8,650 nt of DNA. Origin: CAYLMM01 sp964384825. Its GTDB lineage: Bacteria > Krumholzibacteriota > Krumholzibacteriia > LZORAL124-64-63. This document shows positions 1-7,664 of this stretch, in pieces. The notes under the pieces are model-generated. The model made no database searches. It had not been told where the DNA came from and saw only the letters and a program-made list of their open reading frames with translations. Position numbers and translations under genes: made by a program. How positions within the stretch are numbered: the first letter of the stretch is position 1; every line of letters starts with the position of its first letter. The DNA is taken from NCBI GenBank assembly GCA_964384825.1, contig CAYLMM010000078.1:1-8650 (forward strand), written 5' to 3'.

Positions 1-586
1 TGCGCCGGTCGAAGTCCGCGGCGATGACCATCGTGCTGGTGCCGCCGATGCGCGGGTCGATCCGCAGGCGGCCCTTGTACCGATCGGGGGCGAGCTTGTG
101 GTCGGGGCAGACCAGCAGGGTGAAGGGCCCGTCGGCGAAGACGCTGCGATCGAGATCGTCGGGCCGCGGCCGGAACATGTTGTCCAGGAACAAGATGTTC
201 ACGGCCTTGTCGCAGACGGTGGTCACCGGCAGGGCGTAGGCGGGATCGGCGCCCACGACCCGGTCGCTGGCGTAGACGGTGTCGGCCGCGCCGAGGGTCT
301 CCAGCGCGTCGTCGACCAGCATGTCGAAGGTCTGCTCGTCGACCGGCAGATTGTTCGGGCTGGTCCAGTCGATGGTCCCTTCGCTGGCGGCCCGCTTGAC
401 GATCAGGGTGTCCTGGGGGCTGCGGCCGGTGGATTCGGGGCGGGTCCAGGTGGCCAATGCCCCGCAGGCCGAGACCAGCGCCTCGCCGCCGCCGACGCAG
501 GCCTTGATGATCTCGGGCCGGGAGATGTTCCGGTGGACGGCGGAATGATCCGACAGCAGGGCGTCGACGCGCGCCGCGATATTCAT
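1..586 (-). CDS. pckA: Phosphoenolpyruvate carboxykinase (ATP), N-terminal part, runs off the left edge
   Basis: The 195 visible residues match the N-terminal domain of ATP-dependent PEP carboxykinase, the cytoplasmic enzyme that turns oxaloacetate and ATP into PEP, CO2 and ADP at the entry to gluconeogenesis. The best landmark is TGRSPQD at residues 53-59, the family's TGRSPKD signature, whose Arg (R55; R65 in E. coli) contacts substrate. It is followed by an IDW element (72-74), a GADP element (112-115) resembling the family's GA(D/N)P, NMFRP (136-140), and a SerThr-MVIAADF stretch (184-192) matching the family's SE-x-F-x-A-x-NF segment. The nucleotide P-loop and metal-binding residues lie off the window. 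ATG at 586 is preferred because GAGGAG (594-599) sits 7 bases upstream. The sequence diverges from enterobacterial PckA (Gln replaces Lys in the signature). The family call is firm; activity cannot be judged from this part. Confidence 0.85.
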   Translation of the reverse strand, partial: MNIAARVDALLSDHSAVHRNISRPEIIKACVGGGEALVSACGALATWTRPESTGRSPQDTLIVKRAASEGTIDWTSPNNLPVDEQTFDMLVDDALETLGAADTVYASDRVVGADPAYALPVTTVCDKAVNILFLDNMFRPRPDDLDRSVFADGPFTLLVCPDHKLAPDRYKGRLRIDPRIGGTSTMVIAADFDRR

Positions 587-665
587 CGTCTTGCTCCTCG
601 GGACAGGATGCGATCCGGACGGCCGGCACCCCCGCGGCGCGGCCTCGATCCCGGTACCGAGAGAT

Positions 666-694
666 AGTCTATTAATATTCTATGTTATTGCCAA
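666..694 (-). promoter_or_regulatory. Candidate sigma-70-type promoter for pckA
   Basis: On the minus strand TTGGCA (689-694) lies 17 bases from TAGACT (666-671), giving 5/6 and 4/6 matches to the -35 and -10 consensus at ideal spacing. It is one of very few AT-rich patches in the window and overlaps the last codons and stop of the upstream DMT gene. Transcription would start near 659, leaving a leader of about 73 bases before the pckA ATG at 586. This is consensus matching only; the organism's sigma-factor preference is unknown. Confidence 0.5.
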
Positions 695-1565
695 CGCGGT
701 TTCGAATCCGGCGATCCGGCCCGCCGAGGTCGGCCAGCAGCAGGCCCCCGATCACCGCGGCCAGTCCCAGGCCCGCCCGCAGGTAGGGAGCGCTCTCGCC
801 GAAGACCGTCCAGGCCGCGACCACCGCCAGGGGGATCTTGAGGTTGTTGGCCACCGCCAGACCGCCGGCCGAGGCCCGGGCGGCGCCCTTGTTCCACAGG
901 TGGAAGGCCAGCGCCGAGGGGATCAGTCCGAGGTAGAACAGAGCCGCCAGCGAAGAGCCGGTCGGCGCGGCCGGAAGCTTCCCGCCGATCACCGCCGCGG
1001 CCGCGGTCAGGGCCGCCGCGCCGAGGTACATCCAGGCCATCCCGCCCGCCTCGCCCGAGCCGATCGCCCGGGGGTCGCCGCGCCGCAGCCGCCGGTAGAG
1101 CACCTGCCCCGCGGCGAAGCTGATGTTCGAGAGCTGCAGCAGCAGGATGCCGAGCCAGGCGTCGCCGGCGGGCAGGGCGCGCCAGGCGGTCCAGGCGGCG
1201 CCGGCGACCGCCAGCACAGCGCCCGCGAGATTGCGCCGCCGCCGTCCCGAAGGCCCGCCGCCGGTCATCGCCAGCACGTAGAAGGGGGTGGTGACGGTGA
1301 ACAGAGCCACCGCGTAGGCGGGCAGCCACCCGAAGGCGGCGATGTAGCAGATGTACATCAGGCCGAACTGCACCGCGCCGAGCAGCATCAGCCGCCCGCG
1401 CCGCGCCGCGCCTCGCGGGCCGCGGCTCAGCCAGGGCGCGAAGGCGACGGCGGCCAGCAGCATCCGCACGGCCGCGACCGCCAGCGGATCCCATCCGGCA
1501 AGCTGGGTCTTGATCAGGCCGAAGGAGAAGGCCCAGATCAGCGAGACTGCGATCAGGTAGCGCAT
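672..1565 (-). CDS. DMT superfamily transporter (EamA family), 297 aa
   Basis: This is an inner-membrane transporter of the drug/metabolite type. It shows about ten hydrophobic segments arranged as two EamA-like repeats (roughly residues 1-130 and 137-280) and a short, charged, probably cytoplasmic tail. Typical signs are the N-terminal LIWAFSFG in TM1, a conserved Pro in TM4 of the first repeat (TTPFYVLAM, 92-100), and a C-terminal half with LIPSALAFHLW (214-224) and VANNLKIPLAV (238-248), which matches the family's pattern before its last two helices. Length is normal (about 280-310). ATG at 1565 is chosen because TM1 follows at once; the in-frame extension to 1688 adds a charged, non-membrane leader and overlaps the permease gene. 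No Shine-Dalgarno precedes the ATG. Substrate cannot be inferred: the family exports amino acids, metabolites and drugs, or imports nucleotides and sugars. The last codons are unusually AT-rich. Confidence 0.82.
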   Translation of the reverse strand: MRYLIAVSLIWAFSFGLIKTQLAGWDPLAVAAVRMLLAAVAFAPWLSRGPRGAARRGRLMLLGAVQFGLMYICYIAAFGWLPAYAVALFTVTTPFYVLAMTGGGPSGRRRRNLAGAVLAVAGAAWTAWRALPAGDAWLGILLLQLSNISFAAGQVLYRRLRRGDPRAIGSGEAGGMAWMYLGAAALTAAAAVIGGKLPAAPTGSSLAALFYLGLIPSALAFHLWNKGAARASAGGLAVANNLKIPLAVVAAWTVFGESAPYLRAGLGLAAVIGGLLLADLGGPDRRIRNRVGNNIEY

Positions 1566-1572
1566 GGCGGGG

Positions 1573-1581
1573 AATCTAGCA
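1573..1581 (-). promoter_or_regulatory. Candidate extended -10 for a leaderless DMT transcript
   Basis: The minus strand carries TGC followed by TAGATT (1573-1578), an extended -10 (TGn plus a 4/6 match to TATAAT), exactly 7 bases before the ATG at 1565. Transcription starting about 7 bases after the -10 would begin at the start codon itself, which fits the absence of a Shine-Dalgarno. I see no good -35. The 86-base gap between permease stop and this ATG is otherwise nearly pure GC. Confidence 0.4.
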
Positions 1582-1651
1582 CGCGCGGCGGCGGGGGGCC
1601 AGCGGCGGGAGGCCGGCGACGGGGCGGGTTCGGCATCGCGGAAGGCGCGGC

Positions 1652-2640
<989 letters not shown>

Positions 2641-2644
<4 letters not shown>

Positions 2645-3429
2645 GGCTCCGCCCTTTCCGGCAGGATGACGGCCTGCCCGCCGTCGGGATGCTCGCCCAG
2701 CAGGAAATCCCGCCCGTAGAGCCCGCGCAGCACCGCCGGGGTCATGAATTTCCCCGGCGGGCCGTAGAAGGCCGTCGCGCCTTCCTTCAGGCCCAGGATG
2801 CGGTCGCTTTCGAGCGCCGCGGCGTTCAGGTCGTGGGTCACCAGCACGATCGTGGCGCCGTCCTCGCGGTTGGCCCGGCGCAGGATCCGGCGGATGTCGT
2901 GCTCGTGTCCGGGATCGAGGAAGGTCGTCGGCTCGTCCAGCAGCAGGATCGGCGCCTCCTGGGCCAGCGCCGCGGCGATGAAGATCTTCTGCCGTTCGCC
3001 GCCGCTGAGGGTGTCGAGCGGCCGGTCGGCGAAGGCCGTGGTGCCGGTGCGCTCGAGCGCCCGGTCGACCTCGGCCCGGTCGCGGCCTCCCACCGGGGTG
3101 AAGGGGCTGAGATGCGGATAGCGCCCCATCATCACCAGTTCGCCGGCGGTGAACGGGCTGATGCGCCCGCCCGCCTGCGGCACGTAGGCCACCCGCCGCG
3201 CCAGGTCCTTGCGGCCCATCCGCTCGACATCGTCGCCCATCACGCGGATCCGCCCGCCCCAGCCCGAGAGGATGCGGGCGGCGCAGCGAAGCAGCGAGGT
3301 CTTGCCCGCCCCGTTGGGCCCGACGATCGCCAGGTACTCGCCCTTGCGCACGGCCAGCGACACGTCGCTGAGGATGGCGTTGCCGTCGATCGTCAGCCGC
3401 AGGCGGCGGATGTCCAGGGCGGTGTCCAT
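2641..3429 (-). CDS. ABC importer ATPase, BtuD/FecE/FhuC family, 262 aa
   Basis: This is the cytoplasmic ATP-hydrolysing subunit that drives the neighbouring permease. All catalytic motifs are present: Walker A GPNGAGKT (37-44), Q-loop at Q85 in YVPQ, signature LSGGERQ (141-147), Walker B ILLLDEP (161-167) with E166 as catalytic base, D-loop LD (171-172), and switch His H199 in VTHDLN. The MGRYPH element (101-106) after the Q-loop is typical of the siderophore/heme/B12 branch. The ATG at 3429 lies 5 bases after the binding-protein stop, without a strong Shine-Dalgarno, so translation is probably coupled to it. The C-terminal tail of about 40 residues is ordinary for the family. The gene is intact and the role secure; the substrate comes only from context. 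Confidence 0.94.
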
Positions 3430-3434
3430 CGGTT

Positions 3435-4316
3435 TCAGGAGCCTTCGGGTTCGGGGTGCAGGGCTGCGGCCAGCCTTTCGAGGGTCTCGACGCAGCGCGG
3501 CCCGGGCATCAGCATCCAGTCGTCGCAGAAGATCTCGATCCGATCGTCCCGCGCCGCGGCCACGCCGTCAAGCCCGCGCCAGGCCGCGAGCAGGGATTCG
3601 CGCCCTTCGGAGTCATCGGCGTACTCGGGGGCCAGCTCGATGATCGCCTCGGGGTCGATGCGCATCAGACCCTCGGCCGAGATGGTGGGATAGCGCACCG
3701 CCGAGCCCGCGTAGGCGTTCTCGCCGCCGGCCAGATCCAGCAGTTCGCCCAGGAAGGTGCCGCCGCCGGCCACGTAGACGTCGGTCAGCTCTCCGTCGTT
3801 GACGCTGCGGCCGACGATCACCAGGGCCCGCGGCCGCGGCGCGCCGGCCACCCGCGCCCGCACCGCCGCCAGCCTTCGTTCGACGCCTTCGCGCAGGGCC
3901 GCCGCGGCGTCGGCCGCGTCGCACCGTTCCCCGATCAGGTCCAGCGAGTCGAGGATGCCGGCCAGGGTGCGGTGCTCGACCTGCAGATACGGCACGTCCA
4001 GGGCGGCCAGCCTTTCGGCGGCCGCCGAGTTGACCGACTCCAGAACCGCCAGGTCGGGCTCGAGCGAGACGACCGCCTCGAAGTTGGGATCGATGTGCCC
4101 GCCGATCTTCGGCAGATCGCGCGCCTCCGGCGGCCAGGTGCACCAGTCGGTCACCCCGACCACGCGCGGGCCGAGACCGAGAGCGAACAGCGTCTCGGTG
4201 ACGCTCGGGGCCAGCGAGACGATGCGCCGGGGCGCGGGAGCCGCGAGGCACGATCCGGCCGTCAGGACCAGCAGCATCCAGTTCGGCAAGGCTCGCATAA
4301 TCGGGCGGAGCTTCAC
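3435..4316 (-). CDS. Periplasmic substrate-binding protein, BtuF/FepB-like, 293 aa
   Basis: This is the substrate-capturing subunit of the importer. After the signal sequence, the motif RIVSLAPSVTETLFALG (31-47) and the segment IGGHIDPNFEAVVSLEPDLA (71-90) are the hallmark N-lobe of COG0614 proteins; the C-lobe shows ISAEGLMRIDPEAIIELAP (212-230). E80 and E215 sit where BtuF carries the glutamates (E74, E202) that dock on the permease. The start is GTG at 4316: GGAGG (4324-4328) is spaced 7 bases ahead, whereas an ATG at 4298 has no such site and an ATG at 4469 adds an implausible Pro/Arg-rich leader. The first residues are basic, followed by a hydrophobic stretch ending LTAGSC; C23 satisfies general lipobox rules, so the mature form may be lipid-anchored, though cleavage after LAA is also possible. 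The DWCTWPPEA segment (57-65) resembles B12-binding relatives, but heme or a siderophore remains open. Confidence 0.9.
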   Translation of the reverse strand: MKLRPIMRALPNWMLLVLTAGSCLAAPAPRRIVSLAPSVTETLFALGLGPRVVGVTDWCTWPPEARDLPKIGGHIDPNFEAVVSLEPDLAVLESVNSAAAERLAALDVPYLQVEHRTLAGILDSLDLIGERCDAADAAAALREGVERRLAAVRARVAGAPRPRALVIVGRSVNDGELTDVYVAGGGTFLGELLDLAGGENAYAGSAVRYPTISAEGLMRIDPEAIIELAPEYADDSEGRESLLAAWRGLDGVAAARDDRIEIFCDDWMLMPGPRCVETLERLAAALHPEPEGS

Positions 4317-4329
4317 GGAGATTCCTCCG
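4316..4329 (-). promoter_or_regulatory. Shine-Dalgarno of the importer operon inside a small hairpin
   Basis: The minus strand reads CGGAG, loop GAAT, CTCCG. The 5-base stem contains the first four bases of the GGAGG ribosome-binding site (4324-4328), and its last base is the first G of the GTG start codon. The site both supports GTG as start and suggests that initiation can be hindered by local structure. In GC-rich DNA a 5-base stem can arise by chance. Confidence 0.45.
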
Positions 4330-4468
4330 GCGGGCGGCGCTTCGGAAACGGGACGGGCGACATCCAGGGAGTTTAGGCCGCGGCGGGGACCTTCGCCAGG
4401 AAGAAGCACGGGGGCGGGATGGAAGCGGCCGGGGCGGCGGCGGAATGCTTGCTGCGGCCGGAAGATCA

Positions 4469-4537
4469 TCGCGGCGGCGGGCCGGGAGGCTGGGGGGGCT
4501 GGGGGAAATAGCCTGCCCGACCCGAATGCCGCCGCGA
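4469..4537 (-). other. Long GC-rich hairpin in the gap between the RND gene and the importer operon
   Basis: Three stacked helices can form: 4469-4478 with 4528-4537 (10 perfect pairs), 4479-4486 with 4516-4523 (8 pairs, one G-U on the minus RNA), and 4487-4491 with 4510-4514 (5 pairs). That is 23 pairs with only a 4-base bulge (4524-4527) and a 1-base bulge (4515) on one side, and an 18-base C-rich loop on the minus strand. It begins 28 bases after the RND stop and just after the candidate promoter. It has no U-tract, so it is not a standard intrinsic terminator. It could be a 3' stabiliser of the efflux mRNA, a weak terminator, or a 5' leader element of the importer mRNA. Confidence 0.55.
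4479..4505 (+). other. G-quadruplex-type motif on the plus (template) strand
   Basis: The plus strand carries four G-tracts of 3, 3, 7 and 5 bases (4479-4481, 4484-4486, 4492-4498, 4501-4505) with loops of 2, 5 and 2 bases, meeting the usual G3+N1-7 rule. It overlaps the loop and inner stem of the long hairpin. It lies on the template strand for the importer operon, so if folded it could impede RNA polymerase; the complementary C-tracts would be in the mRNA. Folding is inferred from pattern only. Confidence 0.45.
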
Positions 4538-4540
4538 ATC

Positions 4541-4568
4541 ATATTATTCGACGTCCTGCCGGCCTCAA
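4541..4568 (-). promoter_or_regulatory. Candidate promoter of the ABC importer operon
   Basis: TTGAGG (4563-4568) lies 16 bases from TAATAT (4541-4546) on the minus strand, each a 4/6 match to sigma-70 consensus, within the only AT-rich patch of this gap. The -35 overlaps the stop codon of the RND gene. A start near 4534 would leave a leader of about 218 bases before the GTG at 4316, long enough to hold regulatory RNA. I found no cobalamin-riboswitch B12 box and no clear operator for an iron or B12 regulator. Confidence 0.4.
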
Positions 4569-7500
4569 CTCCCCGCCGGCTCGACGGCGGCGATCTTGGC
4601 CGCGCGCCGTCCACGGATGCGGTCGAGCGACAGGTTGTCGAAGATCGTGTAGACGACCGGAACCACGAACAGGGTGAACACCGCCGAGATCAGCACGCCG
4701 CCGATCTGCACCACCGCCATCGGAGCCCGGAACTCCGAACCGGCGCCCTGGCTGATCAACTGCGGCAGCATGCCCAGCGCGATCGCCAGGTTCGACATCA
4801 CGATCGCCCGCAGCTTGACCGGGCAGGCCTCGAGCAGGGCCTCGCGCACGCCCATGCCCTTCGCCCGCAATTGCTGCGCGTAGTCCAGCATCAGGATGGC
4901 GTTGTTGACCACGATGCCGACCATCATCACCAGGGCCATCAACGACATGATGTTGATCTCCTGGCCCGAGAGGAACAGCGCCACCGCCATGCCGATCAGC
5001 GACAGCGGCAGGGTCGTCATCACCGTGATCGGATGGATGAAGCTCTCGAGGATGGCGGCCATCACGATGTAGATCAGCACGATCGCCAGGATCAGGGCCT
5101 CGAAGATGGCGGCGAAGCTCTCGTCCTGGGTCTCGGCGTCGCCGCCGTACTGGACGGCCACTCCGGCGGGCAGATCGAGCCCGGCCAGGCCTTCGTCGAT
5201 CATGGCCCGGGCGCCGCTGAGCGATCCCTGGGCGAGGTTGGCCGTGACCTCGACCACCCGCACCTTCTCGGTGTGCTTGATGGTGGGGTCGCCGACCGCC
5301 TCGACCAGTTCGGCCACGTCCGACAGCGGAACCGTCGAACCGGCGGGCGTGGCGACCGGCAGATCGGCCAGGTAGCCGGCGTCGTGCCGGTCCTGGTCGG
5401 CGAACTTCACGACCACGTCGTATTCCTCGCCGGCCTCGCGGTAGACGCCCGAATCCTCGCCCTCGTAGGCGGTGCGCAGGATCGAGCCCATCTCGCCGGC
5501 CATCAGGCTGCGCCGGGCGAGCTGGTTGCGGCGAGGCACGACGCGGATCTCGGGCTTGCCCGGCTCGTCGCTGCTGTGCACCTCGACCAGGCCGGGAACG
5601 CCGCGCACGACGTCGTAGACCATCGCGCCGGCTTCCGACAGGGCCGCGGCGTCATCGCCCACGACCTCGATCACCAGATCGGCCTCGACATGGCTGCCGC
5701 CGCCCAGGGAATAGAGCGTGACCTCGGCGTCGGGAATCTCCGCGAGCCGGGGCCGGATGCGGTTCATGAAATCCAGCACCGAAGCCTCGCGCTCGGTCTT
5801 GTCGCTGAGGCGGATGAACAGGTCGGCGTCCTCGATGCCGCGCTGCTCGCCGCCGACCTTCACCAGCACGCCCTCCACTTCGGGCTCCGCGCGCAACGAG
5901 ACCGCGACCTTTTCGGCCACGTCCTCGGTCCGCTGCAGGCTCGTTCCGGCCGGCAGTTCGATGCTCACCTGCACCTTGGCCGCGTCGACGGTGGGGAAGA
6001 ATCCCCCCCCGACCCTGCCGAGCAGCAGGAGGGCGAACATGAAGATCGCAAGCGTCGCGACCAGCGGCACCCAGCGGCGGCCCAGGCACCAGGCCAGGGA
6101 CGAGCGGTAGCCGGCCTCGAGCTTGACGTAGAAGGCGTCCCAGCCCCGGACCAGGCGCGAAACCAGGTTGTCGCCGTGGCCGATGCCGCTGCCGGACCTG
6201 ATCAGGCGCGCGGCCAGCATCGGCACCATCGTGAAGCTGACGATCAGCGAGAACAGGGTCGCGAAGACGACCGTCAGACCGAACTGCATGAAGAACTTGC
6301 CGACGATGCCGCTCATGAAGGCGATCGGCGTGAAGACCACGACGTTGGTCAGGGTCGAGGCCAGCACCGCGACGCCCACCTCGGCGGTGCCGCGGGCCGC
6401 GGCCTCCTTCGGTTCGACGCCTTCGCCGACCAGCCGCGAGATGTTCTCCAGCACCACGATCGAGTTGGTCACAAGCGTGCCGATCGAGATGCCCAGGGCC
6501 ATCAGCGACATCACGTTCAGCGTGAAGCCCGACGACTCCATCAGCAGAAACGCCGCGATCACCGACACGGGCATCGCGACCGCCGCGATCAATGTCTGCC
6601 GCCAGTCGTGCAGGAAGATGAACAGCAGGAAACCGGTCAGCAGGATGCCGATCGCGATGTTGCTCAGCACGTCGGCCCGCGATTCGCGCACGAAGCGGGC
6701 GCTCTCCTGGACCAGGTCGATGTCGATGTCCGGATCGATCTCGGCGCGCAGCTTCTCCAGGGTCGCGAAGACGCCGTCGGCCACCGACACGGTGTTGCCG
6801 TCCGAGCGCTTCTTGACCGCTACGGTGATCGCGGGCCGGCCGTTCCAGGTCGAGGACTCGCGGATCTCCTCGGTGGTGTCGACGATGTCGGCCACCTCGG
6901 ACAGGGGGATCGTGCCGCCGCCGGGCAGGTTCAGCCGGAAGTCGGCCAGCTCCCCCGGTTCGCGGATCTCGCCCAGCATCCGCACGTTGATCTCGTCCGC
7001 GTCGCGGGTGATGTGCCCGACCGGAACGTTCAGGTTGCTCGCCGCGAGCGTCGCCAGGACCTGGTTCAGCGACAGCCCGTAGGCCCGCAGCCGCTCCGGC
7101 CGGATCGAGACGTGGATCTCGCGGTCCTGCTCGCCGATGATCTCGACCTCGGCCACGCCGGCGATGCGGCTCAGCGGATCCTGGATCTGCTTGTCGACGA
7201 TCTCGTAGATCTCCGCCAGGGGCCGCGGGCCGGTGACCGCCAGTTCGACCACGGCCTCGCCGGCGATGTCGTACTTGGTGATGACCGGTTCCTCGGCGTC
7301 CTCGGGCAGTTCCTCGATGATCGCGTCGACCTTGTCCTTGACGTCGATCGAATCCTGATCCTCGTCGGTCTCGAGCTCGAACTGCACCACGATCTGCGAC
7401 AGGCTTTCCATCGAATCGGAAGTCAGCTCGTCGATGTCGGCCAGGGTCGCGATCTCGTCCTCGATCTTCTTGGTGACCTGGGTCTCGACCTCGCCCGGAG

Positions 7501-7663
7501 CCGCGCCCGGATAGACGGTCGTGACCACGATCACCGGGAAGTTGATGTCCGGGATCAGCTCGGTGTTCAGGTGGCTGTAGGAATACAGGCCCATCACCAG
7601 CATCACGACCACGATCATCGTCGTCAGCACCGGCCGGCCCACGATGGTGCGCAGGAGGTTCAT
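4565..7663 (-). CDS. RND efflux permease, HAE1/AcrB-like family, 1032 aa, with an atypical ion-relay site
   Basis: This is the inner-membrane, trimeric pump subunit of a tripartite efflux system. The architecture is complete: TM1 (about 11-29), first periplasmic porter/docking region (33-335), TM2-TM7 (336-549), second periplasmic region (555-853), TM8-TM12 (854-1008). The opening NLLRTIVGRPVLTTMIVVV, LIPDINFP (36-43), YPGAAPGEVE (51-60), the LHDWRQTLI loop (351-359) and GGGFFPTVD (552-560) are HAE-family hallmarks, and length is normal. The oddity is in TM4: the AcrB pair D407-D408 is T399-N400 here, and in TM10 K940 is N920. I see no other acidic residue in the middle of TM4. The ATG at 7663 is one base after the adaptor stop, with GAGGAG overlapping the end of the adaptor gene. 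Substrate is unknown; a heavy-metal type is less likely, since general HAE1 motifs predominate. A run of eight G (6003-6010) lies in frame. Confidence 0.95.
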   Translation of the reverse strand: MNLLRTIVGRPVLTTMIVVVMLVMGLYSYSHLNTELIPDINFPVIVVTTVYPGAAPGEVETQVTKKIEDEIATLADIDELTSDSMESLSQIVVQFELETDEDQDSIDVKDKVDAIIEELPEDAEEPVITKYDIAGEAVVELAVTGPRPLAEIYEIVDKQIQDPLSRIAGVAEVEIIGEQDREIHVSIRPERLRAYGLSLNQVLATLAASNLNVPVGHITRDADEINVRMLGEIREPGELADFRLNLPGGGTIPLSEVADIVDTTEEIRESSTWNGRPAITVAVKKRSDGNTVSVADGVFATLEKLRAEIDPDIDIDLVQESARFVRESRADVLSNIAIGILLTGFLLFIFLHDWRQTLIAAVAMPVSVIAAFLLMESSGFTLNVMSLMALGISIGTLVTNSIVVLENISRLVGEGVEPKEAAARGTAEVGVAVLASTLTNVVVFTPIAFMSGIVGKFFMQFGLTVVFATLFSLIVSFTMVPMLAARLIRSGSGIGHGDNLVSRLVRGWDAFYVKLEAGYRSSLAWCLGRRWVPLVATLAIFMFALLLLGRVGGGFFPTVDAAKVQVSIELPAGTSLQRTEDVAEKVAVSLRAEPEVEGVLVKVGGEQRGIEDADLFIRLSDKTEREASVLDFMNRIRPRLAEIPDAEVTLYSLGGGSHVEADLVIEVVGDDAAALSEAGAMVYDVVRGVPGLVEVHSSDEPGKPEIRVVPRRNQLARRSLMAGEMGSILRTAYEGEDSGVYREAGEEYDVVVKFADQDRHDAGYLADLPVATPAGSTVPLSDVAELVEAVGDPTIKHTEKVRVVEVTANLAQGSLSGARAMIDEGLAGLDLPAGVAVQYGGDAETQDESFAAIFEALILAIVLIYIVMAAILESFIHPITVMTTLPLSLIGMAVALFLSGQEINIMSLMALVMMVGIVVNNAILMLDYAQQLRAKGMGVREALLEACPVKLRAIVMSNLAIALGMLPQLISQGAGSEFRAPMAVVQIGGVLISAVFTLFVVPVVYTIFDNLSLDRIRGRRAAKIAAVEPAGS

Positions 7664-7664
7664 G

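Noticed and set aside
10..60. IGGT near residue 180 of the PEP carboxykinase as the conserved IGGT motif of that family
   Set aside because: In the family IGGT follows the SE-x-F-x-A-x-NF segment, but here it precedes it, so the match is coincidental. The true motif would be off the left edge.
4298..4469. Longer start for the binding protein at 4469
   Set aside because: The added residues are Pro/Arg-rich, would bury the signal sequence and cross the predicted leader. The GTG at 4316 has a well-spaced GGAGG.
4317..4535. Cobalamin riboswitch upstream of the importer
   Set aside because: I searched by eye for the B12 box (AGCCACTG-like) and its conserved flanks on the minus strand and found no match.
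4469..4537. Intrinsic terminator of the RND transcript
   Set aside because: The stem is strong, but no U-tract follows it on either strand, so I annotate it only as a hairpin of unknown role.
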